A DNA stretch of 64,000 bases from Coix lacryma-jobi var. lacryma-jobi (GCA_009763385.1 CM019830.1:94428649-94492648); one strand, 5' to 3'. Shown: positions 21,003 through 32,561, counted from the first letter of the stretch. Translations and numbers: made by a program. The notes: a model not told the origin generated them from the sequence alone.

Positions 21003-23040
21003 TGCGGATACATGGGTGTATGCCGAGTCTCTGAGTGATGAGTGATTGTCAATTGGGATAATTGCGCATGTTCTTTGGCTTGTGTTGTGCAGGTGTCGAG
21101 CATGGATACAGTGATCAAAGGCAAGGGTGAAGGTCAAGTAGAGACGTGCCGTGCGATGGACCGAGAGTGGCGAAGGGCGGACGTGAGACTTGGACTGAGG
21201 ACCGGTGGCCCTGAGGATCAACTGTGGTGGCTGACAGCCTGGGACAGCGACGAGAGCGAAAGACTTGCGGGTGGACGGGGTGCACGGGCGGTGCATCCCC
21301 TCTACGACTCAGTTTGGTGGTTGAGCCACAGAAAAACCACTGAGTGGACGGTTTCCAAGTTTGGGCCACAAAACCTAGGTGCTGTTGGTTTCTGAGTTTG
21401 GGCCACAAAACTCGAGCTGAGGACAGTTTCCAGGTTTGGGCCTCAAAACATGGGTGTTGCGGGTTTCTGAGTTTGGGCCACAAAACTCAGGCGATGGACG
21501 GCTGGTTTCCCGGTTGGGCCTCAAAACCGGGGGTTGGCTATGAGGCTGGTTCCCTATTTGGGCCACAAAACCGGGGGCGAAGTCCGGCAAAAGGACAAGC
21601 AGAGCGGTGGCGGCACATGGCGGCAATCGGTGAGGTTGCGTCGAGGCAAAGCTACCAGTTGTGCGCGCGTGGCCGTCGGATCACCACCTACCATGAGTTG
21701 GTCTAGAATAACCCTAGGGTTTAGCTGGTTCGTTCTGTAATTAGTTAGGGGTAGAGTGGGAATTAGAATTAGGATAAGTAGAGGGAGACACCCACCTCCC
21801 ATTCTATCTCAGTCATTTCCTCTTTGCCTTCTAGGTTTTCCTGCTCTCCCAATCCCCTGCTGTAGCAACTGAGATCCACAGAGAACCATACCTCTGTGTA
21901 CTGGAGATTTTGAGGAAGTGAGACCGTAATCTCACTGTTGTAGCGTGTGGTAGCCACACGGTTGCAGATCGATGTGTTGATTCGCATTTTTGTTCGTGTT
22001 CTTTGCGTTCTTCGTTTCTCCGTGATTTTCCCATCACTCGATCTCCCTCTCTACAACGTCTTTTCGAAATCCGTTTGAATCAACTTGTTCTTTATAGTAA
22101 GGAGATCATTTCCATCGAAGGAATTCATCTAACTCCTCACGAACAAGTAGATCGAGTTGATTTCATTTTCGTGGCGCTTTTTCGGTTCATATTCCCTCTT
22201 CTTCGATTCCCGGTGATTGAGTTGTTTTGAGCGGATGATTTCTTGGGGATAGTCTCCAAACTACCTTGTGATCATCTTCTCCAAGTTTGTGAACGTAGGA
22301 TTGTGATTTGATTCGGATTTGAGAGGTGTTGTGTGAGGGGCGACCGAAATCGCCCTCACTGGGTGGTCGCGGACAGTTTGCGGTTCCACCGGCGGACAGT
22401 CCGCGCGTCGGGGGCAAGCCGGATCAGTGGTTGTGCTCTATGACTGTGGTGCTTCGGTTTGAACGACGAACAGTCCGCAGTTGCAGGTCACGGACAATCC
22501 GGGAGTCGAGCAGAAGGGTTCAGCAACCTTGCTGTTTTGTCCATCTGGCCGGCGGACAGACCGCCACAGGCTTGCGGACAGTCCGCAGTAGGCGCGGACA
22601 GTCTAGGACAGAAACGCCGGACAGTCCGGGATCCTGCTGAAGCTTAAGTTTTAGTGCGTTTGCTCTCCCGGCTTCTTCGCTTTGTTTCCGGACTTCTCGA
22701 TTGGTCCTTTAGTTCACATAGGAACCTCTCTAAATATCTTTGCTACTTGTTAGCATCGGTATTTGGGGATATCCCGACGTAGCCTTCAATCTACGTTTGG
22801 GACTCGGTTTTTAGGGTCGAACTTGTGCCGGTGCTTTTGATGTTTGGATTGCTATCGTTTTGTGGTGCCTCGCTGTGATCCTAGGGATCATCCACCCTTT
22901 TCCAAGGGTCGTGGGCATCACGGTTTCGATCGAAGCATTTGGGGTTGATTTGTGGGACAAAGGCTGAAGTTTCGAGAGAAATTTTCGAGCTCCCATTCAC
23001 CCCCCTCTGGTCGCCTTGCTATTGCATTCTCGGTCCTTCA
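21003..23040 (+). repeat. 3' LTR of copia A
   Basis: It begins TGCGGATACATGG and ends GGTCCTTCA, matching the 5' LTR. The stem-loop array (21354-21575) has six units against four in the 5' LTR, and the palindrome cluster (about 22370-22630) has an extra CGGACAG/CGGACAGTCCG segment. These account for most of the 98-bp length difference. Confidence 0.9.
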
Positions 23041-23045
23041 TGGCC

Positions 23046-23099
23046 ACCTTCGCCTCTCCCCTGCACGTGTGCGGAGGTAGGGCAAGTGTGTTTCCAACA
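23046..23099 (+). repeat. 5' LTR of gypsy G2, last part
   Basis: This continues the LTR interrupted at 11217; TGGCC at 23041-23045 is the repeated target site. It ends GTTTCCAACA, identical to the 3' LTR end at 27082. Confidence 0.85.
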
Positions 23100-23102
23100 G
23101 TT

Positions 23103-23120
23103 TGGCGCCGACCGTGGGGA
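23103..23120 (+). promoter_or_regulatory. Primer binding site of gypsy G2
   Basis: TGGCGCCGACCGTGGGGA starts three bases after the LTR. The leading TGG matches the CCA end of a tRNA, and TGGCGCCG...GGGGA is the type found in plant Ty3/gypsy elements. I cannot name the tRNA with certainty. Confidence 0.65.
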
Positions 23121-23132
23121 TCGGAGTTCGTA

Positions 23133-23786
23133 ATGGCGGGAAACAGAAGGGCAGCCTCGGCTAGAGATCACCGCACAACCAGAGAGGCCACGACGATGGT
23201 TCAACCTGTGGAGGCAAATGTGGAACCCTCGGGAGCAGAAGAAGTTACTCCAGGGACAGAGGTCCCGGGCCCTCACACTCGGCCAGTATCATAGCCACAC
23301 CCGCACACCTCCGGAGAAGGTGGGAGAAGAGATGAAGAGGAGTTGGGCCTCGAGGCGCTGGAAAGACTTGAAGCTGAATTGCAGGAAAAGAAAAGGCGCC
23401 TAGACCAGCTTGAAAGCCATAACCGGCTGTGCACCATCAGGCAAAATGCGGATGAAGCAAGGGAACAGCTTCGCCGAATGGAGGAGTCCCTCACGGCAGC
23501 TGAGGCCGAAGCCGAGGGTTGGAATGATAGGGAAATGCCGCCACTCCAAGAGGGAAATGAGGAGCAGGATCAGGGCAACGCCCGTCAGCCACCACCACCC
23601 CCACCACCACCAAACTACCTAAACAACCCATACCCTGAGAGACCACCAAATTTTCGCCAACTTTACCCAGAAGAGCGAGAGCCAAACCTTCGCATTCAGC
23701 GAAGGGCCCAACAACACCAGATGCCCTACGACCCAAGATCACCACTCTCCCAGATACTGCAAACCCAACCTTGGCCGCCGTGTTAA
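23133..23786 (+). pseudogene. Gypsy gag N-terminal part, truncated by internal deletion (G2)
   Basis: The ATG at 23133 opens MAGNRRAASARDHR. The frame stays open except for TAG at 23292-23294. It encodes a charged coiled coil (LERLEAELQEKKRRLDQLE, continuing to about 23510), a run of eight prolines, then SPLSQ...QPWPP. That last motif normally precedes the capsid domain of Tat-type Gag. Here the frame ends a few bases later at TAA 23784-23786, and the sequence passes into the C-terminal end of the antisense ORF. Capsid, zinc knuckle, protease and all other enzymes are absent. Confidence 0.75.
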
Positions 23787-26078
23787 GGCCTCCGCGTTAG
23801 CAGCAGGCAACGGCTCCCCAGCAGATCCGCCGGCTTCAGTCAAGCAAGCATCAATCTTTTCCTTAATCTTTCTCATACTCTTCAGCCACGACTCTGATTG
23901 AGAAGCCAATTCCGAGGTAAGCTCATTCATGTGACTCTTCGCAGAGACCAAATCCTTGTCGTTTCCACGACAAGCCATCAACAATTCAGCGTTACGGTTG
24001 GCAACCTCTTGTGCTTCCTCTATGGTTTTCTTAATCTTCTCCACAGCTCCTTTAAGTTCAATTTCTTTGTTTTCCAAACCTCGCCAGAGGTCTTTATTCT
24101 CTTTCTCAACCTCGGCCAACCATTTGCTCAGATAATCATGGTTATAACCCGCCCTTCGGCACGCAGATCGACTAAGAAGCATCAGCTCAGCCAACTTAAC
24201 ATCAATATCGTCCTGAAGCTCGCCCAACGGCTAGTTGGTCAGTCGAAGCTCGGCCTCCGGTACACAAACTCGACCAAACACTCGGCGAAGAAAATGCCTT
24301 TCCTCCGGAGCGCATTGCAAATGGCACTCTCGAAGGTCCGGACTCGTAAAAAGCTCTGTCACCGGATCCGAAACCCCAATCTTCTTGGCAAAATAAGGAA
24401 GAGTGGATCGACTAGCTTCGCCATATGGCCTTTTGCCAGGATTTCTTTCTGATTCAAGGTCACTAGCCACCTCAATACCATCAACCCAAATATGCGACCC
24501 CGCAAACTCAGGAACTGACCCTCGCTCAGGACTCTCGGGCTCGAAGTCCCGAAGTATCTCATCCACACTGCGTGGAGCCGCAACATCAGCGCTATATGAA
24601 ACGACAGCCTTTCCCCGGTCATCACCGATAGAAACCTCTTCGTCCGAATCACTCTCATCACCGGAGGTGCCGCTAACTTCATCAGACGAATCATCCTCAG
24701 AGCCAACTTCCTTCTCAACCTCCTTCTCAACCTCCTTCTCATCATCCCTCTCATCATCGTCGGAGGCACCCTCGTCATCCGAAATTTCGATTAGCGCGCC
24801 GATACCCCCAACACGAGGTATGCGTCCACCTACACTTGACCCAGAACCACCGCTGTCTCCAACCCCAGCAGCCCGAAATGCAGCCGAGGAAGGCGTCACA
24901 CCAGCGACGGATGTCGAAACTGCAACTTTCCTAGCTAAAGTTTTCACTCGGCCACCTGAAGCACCCCCGCGGCCTCGACCACAACCCCTCTTTGGCGCCG
25001 CAGCAACCTCCTTGTCCTCCGCGGAAGCGCGTTTCCTTTTCCGCGGCGCATCCTCACTCGAAGGTGCAGGCCAATCCGGGTAGGCAATGCCAAGCATGTC
25101 AAATAGCCTGTTGACTCAACCTCCGCTTCCCACCGAGCTGTGGATCGCTTTAACCTCCAGCGTGGTAAGCTTGCCAACGAGATCCTCCACCCTCTGCTGC
25201 ACCCACTTATAAATAACTTCAACACCATCTTCACGTTTGGGAAATTTTCTAAGGACAGTCTCCCAAACCTTCTTCACATCCATTTTGGGTTTCTTCAAAC
25301 CCCTCATCTCATACTTAGGGTCATCTTCAACACCAAACCAGGCTTGTTTCCGGCTAAGGGGCCATACTTTAGCACAACAGAATTCTTCGACCAAGTCCCG
25401 AGCACTTTGAGAACGTGCCACCACCCTCAGACAATCAACCGCAGCATGCGCCTCGACGCTCATCGTAGCTTCGGCAGTAACATCACCAAGAAGAGGAAGC
25501 TCGCCACAAAGCTCGGCAGCACCACCAAGTTTGTAGTAAAACCAATACTCTTGCCATCCACTCGTCCACTTGTTCTTCTGAGCTTGCACCGACAGCTCTG
25601 ACCCAGTGCGATGGCAGAATGTATACACAGCAAATTGACCGAGGTTGTTGTTACCCTCGCCATCCACAATCTTACGAGGTTGCATATGCACACGATGAGT
25701 GTGGATAAAACCCTCGACGTGCGAGACAATGCCCTGAGAGCGGCAAGCCCAAACGTACACAGAAAGCTTCATGAAGCATGCTGGCATGAGTTGATGAAAT
25801 CTCAAGTTAAACCTCTGCAGAACCAAAATCACAAAGGAAATAACCGGAAAGCGCAGACCAGTTGAAAAGAACTCTTCAAATACAACAACCTCGTCAGCCT
25901 CCGGCTTAGGAATAGTCTCTCTAGCACTGGTCCTTGCATTCCCATCCTCAATCCATCCTCGCTTGACATAAGACGCCAGATCCGAGCTGCAAACCCGGCT
26001 AAGTCCGAACTCAAAGGTCCATCTGTCATCCGCAGCAGACGGAGAAGCAACATGAGCAGTTTGCTTGGACCTAGCCAT
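23739..26078 (-). pseudogene. Antisense ORF of Tat-type gypsy G2, nearly full-length (two stops)
   Basis: From the ATG at 26078, one frame of about 780 codons runs to 23739 with only two stops: TGA at 25114-25116 (G1 has CGG, Arg) and TAG at 24229-24231. Layout: an H3-like N-terminus (MARSKQTAH); the conserved 'putative gypsy type transposon' domain over about residues 20-250; a basic patch (PRKRKRAS) and Gly/Arg-rich stretch; a Ser/Asp/Glu-rich acidic region (about 24560-24790); and a C-terminal coiled coil. A basic patch followed by an acidic tract would fit a nuclear protein, but that is inference. It runs opposite to the element's transcription and overlaps the deleted gag end by 48 bp. 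Confidence 0.78.
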
Positions 26079-26389
26079 CTCACTAGCTCAAACCTTCACA
26101 AAGCAAAAGACACTAAACCTCCGCAAGAAAATTAACAAACCCTCGCAACGAGAAAATCACGACAGCAGCGTGGCTAAAGCAAACGAATGGCTCAGCTGGG
26201 ATGAGGCACCAAACCCGACAAAATTGGCACGACCCCCGAAAAACACGGCGCAAAAAAATGAAATGAACAGTAACAAAACAAAATGACGGTCCGACCCAAA
26301 AGCAGCCGAGGGACACTTTTCGTTTCCAAACAAAAGGCGCTGCTTGGGCCTAAAGATGGTTTTTTAGATCCAAGCCGTCAAGGGGCTAC
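26079..26389. other. Non-coding stretch between antisense ORF and 3' LTR of G2
   Basis: There is no supported gene. It matches the G1 interval 1053-1418 in position and partly in sequence, ending AGGGGCTAC before the LTR, the probable polypurine-tract position. It would hold the leader or promoter of the antisense transcript if one exists. Confidence 0.5.
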
Positions 26390-27082
26390 TGTTGGGAAAG
26401 GAACCCTCGGCAGTGACGTCACGCAGGCTGACACAGGAAACAACCCTCATGCGTCCCGCATGCCCTCGCAAGAAGCTTCATCGTTTGCCAAGTCCCCCAG
26501 GTCATTTTCCTAACTTTCGGATATTGGCTCGACCCTCGGGGTGTTTTTTGTTTCCTGCAGGCTAGAGGCGTGAAGGACACGGTGTGTGACCCTCGCGCGT
26601 CCAGCATGCCTTCGAAAGAAACGTCAAGCTCAACAAACGGCAAGCGAGCGCAGGCCTCGCAACTGAAGGGACGGTTCCATAGGCCGAAGGTTGACCCTCG
26701 CGTTCCCGCGAGGGGGTGCTCAAGCCGGGTGGCGGCGGACGCGCGGGAAGCGAGCTAGGGTTTCCACATTGTCCGTGTTTGTACGATTCTGCCCTTCCGT
26801 TTGTGCTACGCTAAGGAATCTTTCTTGTGCACTTTTGTAATCTGGTCAGGGTCCCTTGGCATTGCCTATAAATACCAAGGGATGAACAGTGTAAAGACAT
26901 GACTTTTGGGGAATAGAAAAAGGCCATCGTTGCCTGTTTCCTTTCTGTAACTTCGCCACTCCTCTGCGCGTGTGCGGAGGTTGCCCGTTTCCTTTCTGTA
27001 CCTTCCCCTTTAGTTTTGACGATTGGCCACCTTCGCCTCTCCCCTGCACATGTGCGGAGGTAGGGCAAGTGTGTTTCCAACA
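26390..27082 (+). repeat. 3' LTR of gypsy G2
   Basis: It starts TGTTGGGAAAGG, ends GTTTCCAACA and is 693 bp long. Near its end the sequence GTTGCC[T/C]GTTTCCTTTCTGTA occurs twice (26933 and 26980 areas), a short tandem duplication. The TATA box CTATAAATA is at 26866-26874. The LTR is followed by the target duplication GTGTG (27083-27087). Confidence 0.9.
26866..26874 (+). promoter_or_regulatory. TATA box in G2 3' LTR
   Basis: CTATAAATA is conserved with G1 (1854-1862). The 5' LTR of the same element has lost this segment, so the 5' copy probably has no core promoter. Confidence 0.65.
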
Positions 27083-27087
27083 GTGTG

Positions 27088-28730
27088 CGAACCACATCCC
27101 GTCTACAGCGCGGGTTCGGTAGCAGAGCCTCAAAAAGCTACCCTCGACGGTTTCCGAGTTTGGGCCTCAAAACTTGGGGTGGCTGGTTTCCGAGTTTGGG
27201 CCTCAAAACTCGGCGTGGACGGTTTCCAGGTTTGGGCCTCAAAACCTGGGCTTGCGGGTTTCTGAGTTTGGGCCACAAATCTCAGCCGGAGGATAGGTTT
27301 CTCAGTTTCAGCCTCAAAACCGGGGGAAGGCCCAGGTTTCCCGGTTTCGGCCTCAAAACTGGGGGGAGGTCCGCAAAAAGGACGGTCGACGCGTGGCGGC
27401 GTGGAGAGGCTGGCGCGGCAGCAAATCTATCCACGAGGAAGGCGTGGTGGTCGACAGGACGACACGTGGTGGCATCCTGACGCTTGCGTCGAGGCGAAGC
27501 TAAGGATGAGGAAGGCGCGTGGCCGTCGGATCAACTACCAGCAGAGTTGGACTGGGATACCCCTAGGGTTGGCCGCTTCGCTCTTGTATCTAGGGGTAGA
27601 AGGGGATTATTGTTTTAGGCTATAAATAATAGAGGCACCCCTCCTCTCTCTTTATCCTAGCAGTCATTTGTTCCTGAGCACTCTCTCTCTAGACCCCGCT
27701 TAGGTTCTAATCTTACCTTGCTGCTAGCGATCCACAGAGACGGGAATCATACCTCTGTGTATTTGGATCTTTTGAGGAAACGAGACCGTATTCTCGTTGT
27801 CTCCTCGTGTGGAGGAATTTCGGCTGGAATTGAATCGATTCGTGTTTTGTGTTTGTGTTCTTCGTGTTTCGGTTTTTCATCTCCCGGAGATTTGCCTTGT
27901 TCTCCCTCTCCGCAAGATGATTTTCGATTCCACTTGAATCAATTTGTTCTTGGTCGTGAGCTCCTTCTTTCCACCGAAGGATTTCTCCCCTAACCTCATG
28001 AATCCATAGATCGGGTTGATTTTGCGTTCGTTCTTCGTCCTTTCCCCTTTCTGGTGATGCTCGGATTTCTCTTGATAGACTTGATTTGGTGCGATGATTT
28101 CTTAGGATTAGCACCCCACTAGATAAAGGAACACCTGGGAGGAGTTTGATCGAAGTCCCTTTTGATTTGGTGAAGTTTCAATCGAATTGGCTTTTGTCCC
28201 GAGCTGTTTTTCTGCTATCTGTTCATCCGCGGACAGTCCGCGCCCCCAGCGGCATACAGTCCGGGACTCGGGACTCGGCAGAATCAAAACAGCCCAGCGC
28301 GACACTGTTCTCTGTCTCGTGAACGGCGGACAGCCCGCGGTACAAACCTGCGGACAGTCCGGGACTCGTCCAGAACTGTTTCAGAACAGTTTGTTTTGGG
28401 CTCGGATGCCGGTGGACAGTCCGGACCTCCAGTCGCGGACAGTCCGGTGTTCACCGGACAGTCCGGGACCCTGACCCCAGACAGTCCGTGAAACTGCAGC
28501 TTGTGCAGTTTTGCTCTGCGGCTTTGGCAGTTGGTTTTGGTGTTTCTCCGAGGGTTCCGTTGTACTACTAGGACATCTCCTAGGGTATCCACCTACTTGT
28601 AGGTCATGAACTCTTCGGTCGTTTCGAGTCTTAGCTTTTGGGGTGATTTTCTAGGACAAGGGCCATTCTATTCATGAGTTGAATTTGCGGCTCCCATTCA
28701 CCCCCCTCTAGTCGCTAATCCGGTCCTTCA
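27088..28730 (+). repeat. 5' LTR of copia B, second part
   Basis: This resumes after the GTGTG duplication of G2 and ends CGGTCCTTCA at 28730. It contains a seven-unit stem-loop array at 27118-27364 (including a GGTAGC/GCTACC unit), a TATA box, and a cluster of CGGACAGTCCG-type palindromes at about 28229-28490. The related D and H LTRs show the same order of parts. Confidence 0.88.
27620..27628 (+). promoter_or_regulatory. TATA box in B LTR
   Basis: CTATAAATA occurs between the stem-loop array and the palindrome cluster, about 940 bp from the LTR start after removing G2. In H the matching sequence is CCTATATATAG (63273 area) and in D the same on the minus strand (44270 area). Confidence 0.7.
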
Positions 28731-28732
28731 AT

Positions 28733-28744
28733 TGGTATCAGAGC
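28733..28744 (+). promoter_or_regulatory. Primer binding site of copia B (initiator Met-tRNA)
   Basis: TGGTATCAGAGC, two bases after the LTR end, is the standard plant copia site complementary to initiator Met-tRNA. Confidence 0.9.
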
Positions 28745-28793
28745 GGGTTAAGGATCTTCTATACCTTAATCGGTTTCAGATCCTAAGGGCGAC

Positions 28794-31550
28794 ATGGATC
28801 GAGGGAACGACAAGGCTCCTTGGTTCCATGGAACGAACTATCCCTATTGGAAGATTCGGATGCGTGCTTATCTCAACAGCATCAGTTCTTCTATTTGGGA
28901 GATATGTGAGAATGTTGAATACGAGGTCCTTGCGGCTCATGCGGGTCAGGTCCAAATTGACCAGCACGAGGCCAACTCAAAGGCTCATAACGCTCTTTTG
29001 GCCAGCATCTCCCTTCCTGAGTTCGAGCGTGTCTCTGAGCTTGAGACGGCACGAGAGATCTAGGTGAAGCTTCAGAGCTATCACGATGGGACCGCTCAGG
29101 TCAAGACCAGACTCTTCGAGACGTACAAGCGCGAGTACAAGAACTTTGTTCAGATGGAGGGAGAGACGATTGACGCTATGTTCGCTCGTTTCCAAACGAT
29201 CGTGAACAAGATGCGTGCCAATCGGGCTAACCTACCCTATGACGATCATGAGAGGGCTCTCAAGTTGCTATACGCCCTGGATCGGAGGGTATGGGAGGTG
29301 ATGGTGTCAACTATCATAGAGTCTCCATCTTATGACACCCTCACCATGGACGAGCTATTCAGCAAGCTCAAGTCCACTGAGATGGATCACCTGACTCAGG
29401 CCAAGCTGAAGAACCCATCTTCACATTCCGTGGCTTTGGTCTTAGGCAAGGGTGGATCCATGTTTCCTACTGACGCTTCACCTCCTCGCTTTGCTTTGTT
29501 TTCTTTGCTTGCAGTCATGGAGGCGCAGTTGGAGGCCTTGGGAGACGACGAGCTCACCCTCGTCATCACCCGGTTCTCACGGTTTCAAAATAACCGCTTG
29601 AATCGTCGGTGTGGTGGCGCACGCGAGGGCTGCTACAAGTGCAGTGATCTAGATCACTTCATGGCGAACTGTCCCAAGAACAACAAGAAATCTTCTAGCA
29701 AGACTCGCAACTTCAGGCGCAAGGGCAAGCCGGAGTACAATGCTGAGAAGAAGAAGAACAAGGACACCTTTTGCCGGGAAGATGTGGAGAAGGCTTTCGA
29801 CGCTGGTCGGCATGCTCTCTTCGCCACCAAAAGCGATGAAGACAAGACCTCCGACAGCGACTCCAGCGACGACGGGTCCGAGCACAAGACGGAAGATCGC
29901 TTCAACGGACTCTGCTTCTTCGGCAACTCCTCCAAGGGCTTATGCACCATGGCCCTGGACGAAGAGGACCGCAAGTGCCAGACGAAGGACGCCGATGACG
30001 CCAACAATGACGACGATGACGACGATGACGCTTCTGAGGTATCAAACTCCTCACTTGTCGATCGTCTCACTGATGAGCGTGATGCCTTTGCTGAGTTAGT
30101 TTTGGGACTGGAGAAGAAACTCAAGCTTGTCATCTGTGAGCGCAATGAGTTTAAGGCTAAGATGAATGATGCGCTTAAGGAGCTTGAGTCCGCTAAGTTT
30201 GAGGTGAAGGTGATGGATGAGGAGTGCGATGAGTGCATCACACACATGACAAACTTCTCCACCATGCAAACCAAGTATGCCTCTTTGATCGAGGTATATG
30301 ATGAGCTGAAGGGTAGGCTAGACATTGTGGGTGAGTGTCGTGAGTGTGCCTCTCTGAAGAAGGAGTTGGAGGAGGTGAAGGCAAGGTCTTCTTTGTTGGG
30401 TGCGTGCAAGCCTTGTCCAAGCTTGCGAACTGAGTTGGCAGGAGTTAATGCCAAACTTGCTGAAGCCTTGGAGGCCAGCTCAGTTAGCACCTTGTCCGCT
30501 CCATGTGAGCGATGCGTGGGGATGGAGCTTGAGATTGCCAACTGTCGGCATGACAGGATGCCAACCGAAGAGGAAAACACATACCTTCGGTCCATCCTGA
30601 GTTGGGTGTCATGCAGTGAGCCACGGTTGGGCATGATGATCAGTCAGTTCAAGAGGGGAACTGATTGTTCGGGATTAGGCTTTGCTTCAGGTGGGAAGAG
30701 CGCTAGTATCTTTGGCAAGATCGGTGAGTTTAGTGGAGTGAACCCGAGTGAGAAGCCATCCGCTATCCCAAAGCTTACCAAGATCACCCCACCTGAGCCT
30801 CCCAAGCCTATCACCAAGGATGGTATCCTTGATGAACCTCCCAAGGCTCCACCTCACAAGCAAGTGTGGGTTCCCAAACCTAACCATCTTCGGAACACAC
30901 TTGACACCCTTCCTGACGTCTCTAGTGATCCCCTTCCAAGAGGCAAGCAGCCAGCCAGAGTGAACAACCCTCACAACCGTAGGAACGAACAACCCAAGAA
31001 AGTGGTGAGGTTCGAGTGTGAGTACTGTCACCGTGAGGGTCACCTAGCTGAGTTTTGCTTTCGGGGTAAGAGAGACGCTAAGAAGGAGTTGGAACTGAAC
31101 AACCAGGCCAGGCACCACCCTCTCCATGGTGTGCAAGGTCGGGGAGTTCAGAGGCAGGGCGCTAGGCCTGGAGGTGCACCCCCTCAGGTAGCTAGGCCCC
31201 AGGCAGCTAGACCACGGGGTGGTGGTCGTGCCCGTCGCGGTTCCGGTCGTCCTCAATATGATCGTGAGCTGGGTGTAAGAGGCTTTGCTACTCAGTCCCA
31301 TAGCGGACCACCTTTTCAGTTTGGTGGTGATCGCTTTGCACAAATGGGACATGTAGGTCAGTTTGGAGGTTTTCTGTTTCATAGCGGACCACCCTTTCAG
31401 GTTGGTGGTGATCGCTATCCACCCATGGGACGAGGACAGCTTGGTGTTGCCTCTAACACTTTTTCTGGGCCTATGACACAGCACTGGTATCCTTCTCAGT
31501 ATACTAACCCCAGTGTTGTGCCATATGCTCATTTCTTGCGCTTCTATTGA
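28794..31550 (+). pseudogene. copia gag of element B, one amber codon
   Basis: The ATG at 28794 opens MDRGNDKAPWFHG and the frame ends at TGA 31548-31550. It is open over 918 codons except for TAG at 29061-29063, where A has TGG (Trp) in the same EIW context. Parts in order: UBN2-type domain; knuckle CYKCSDLDHFMANC (about 29632-29673); acidic tract; coiled coil with four spaced CxxC pairs (CDEC, CREC, CKPC, CERC); the TEEENTYLRSILSWVS motif shared with A and F; second knuckle CEYCHREGHLAEFC (about 31015-31056); and a Gly/Arg-rich tail with two copies of an HSGPPFQ motif. Confidence 0.9.
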
Positions 31551-32561
31551 TGCAGGAACTTCAGTTGGAGAACATGTGGCTCATGGATTCCGGGTGTTCG
31601 CGCCACATGACCGGAAAGAAGGAATGGTTCTCCAGCCTAGCCCCCGTGATGCACAAGGAGTACATCACCTTCGGGGATAACAGTAGAGGTAAGGTTGTTT
31701 CTCATGGAGCTATTCGACTCAATGAGAACTTTGTTCTTAAGGATGTTGCTTTGGTTTCGAACTTGCATTACAATTTGCTTTCTGTTTCGCAACTCCTTGA
31801 AGACAATTGTGAAGTGCGTTTTAAGAAGGGTTTGAGTCGTGTTTTAGACCCTCGGGGAGATCTTGTTTGTTAGATCGTCCCTTTTGGCCGTGTTTTCAGA
31901 GCCGATTTTTCTTGTTCTTTCGGCTCTGCTAGATGTTTGATGACTGGTCCTTCTTCTGATTTGTGGAAGTGGCATAGGAGGCTCGGTCACTTGAGTATTG
32001 ACTTGCTAGCAAGACTTAGCTCACTTGGCCTAATCCAAGGATTGCCTAAGCTTAAGTTTCAGAAGGACCTTGTTTGCCATCCTTGTCGTCACGGGAAGAT
32101 AGTTGCCGCTTCTCACCCACCTGTTAATCAGGTGATGACAAAGCAACCCGGCGAGCTTTTACACATGGACATAGTTGGTCCAGCTCGGGTTTGCTCAGCG
32201 GGTGGGAAGTGGTACGTTCTAGTGATCGTGGACGATTTTTCGAGGTACTCTTGGGTGTTCTTTATGGAGGGTAAGGATGAAGCTTTTTTGTTTGCTCGTG
32301 ATTTGATTTTGAGGTTGAAAACTGAGTTTCCCCTGATACTAATAGAGCTATTCGTAGCGATAATGGTACTAAGTTTGATAACTCACAGTTTGCCTCTTTC
32401 TGTTCTTCTAATGGAATCGAGCATCAGTTTTCTTCTCCTTATGTTCCTCAGCAGAACGGTGTTGTTGAGCGCAAGAACTAGACCCTTGTTGAGATGGTCA
32501 GGACGATGCTTGATGAGCATAGGACTCCAAGGCGTTTTTGGGCCGAGGCGATCAACACCGC
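31547..32561 (+). pseudogene. copia pol of element B, first part: protease and most of integrase
   Basis: The frame is shifted by -1 relative to gag, with protease MDSGCSRHMTG near 31590. TAG at 31871-31873 interrupts the end of the protease region. The integrase finger (HRRLGH...CHPCRHG) and LLHMDIVGP are intact. A one-base loss at about 32335 changes frame before IRSDNG, and TAG at 32479-32481 follows VVERKN where A has CAG. The segment ends at AINTA, cut by element C; after C and one ACCGC copy are removed, the next codons (CHVSN) follow in frame at 42229. Confidence 0.88.

Larger units (their letters stand above)
11218..23040 (+). mobile_element. Ty1/copia element A (SIRE/Maximus), full-length, plus strand
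   Basis: Complete structure: TSD TGGCC (11213-11217, 23041-23045), 5' LTR 11218-13157, Met-initiator tRNA primer site 13160, gag, pol, a 2 kb untranslated stretch, polypurine tract, and 3' LTR 21003-23040. Total 11,823 bp. The LTRs are 1,940 and 2,038 bp and differ by many substitutions and in the number of stem-loop units, so this copy is clearly older than F and C. The reading frames carry several stops. It is closely related to F (46819-58611) in LTR ends and proteins. Confidence 0.92.
11002..27082 (+). mobile_element. Ty3/gypsy element G2 (Tat-type), internally deleted, containing copia A
   Basis: The TG...CA ends are flanked by GTGTG on both sides (10997-11001 and 27083-27087). Its own sequence, without nested A, is about 4.25 kb: a 5' LTR of only 270 bp, a primer site, the first part of gag, an antisense ORF and a 693-bp 3' LTR. 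There is no protease, reverse transcriptase, RNase H or integrase. Gag stops at the conserved QPWPP stretch and is followed directly by the antisense ORF, so the whole pol region is missing. It must have been moved by a related autonomous element. Confidence 0.85.
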
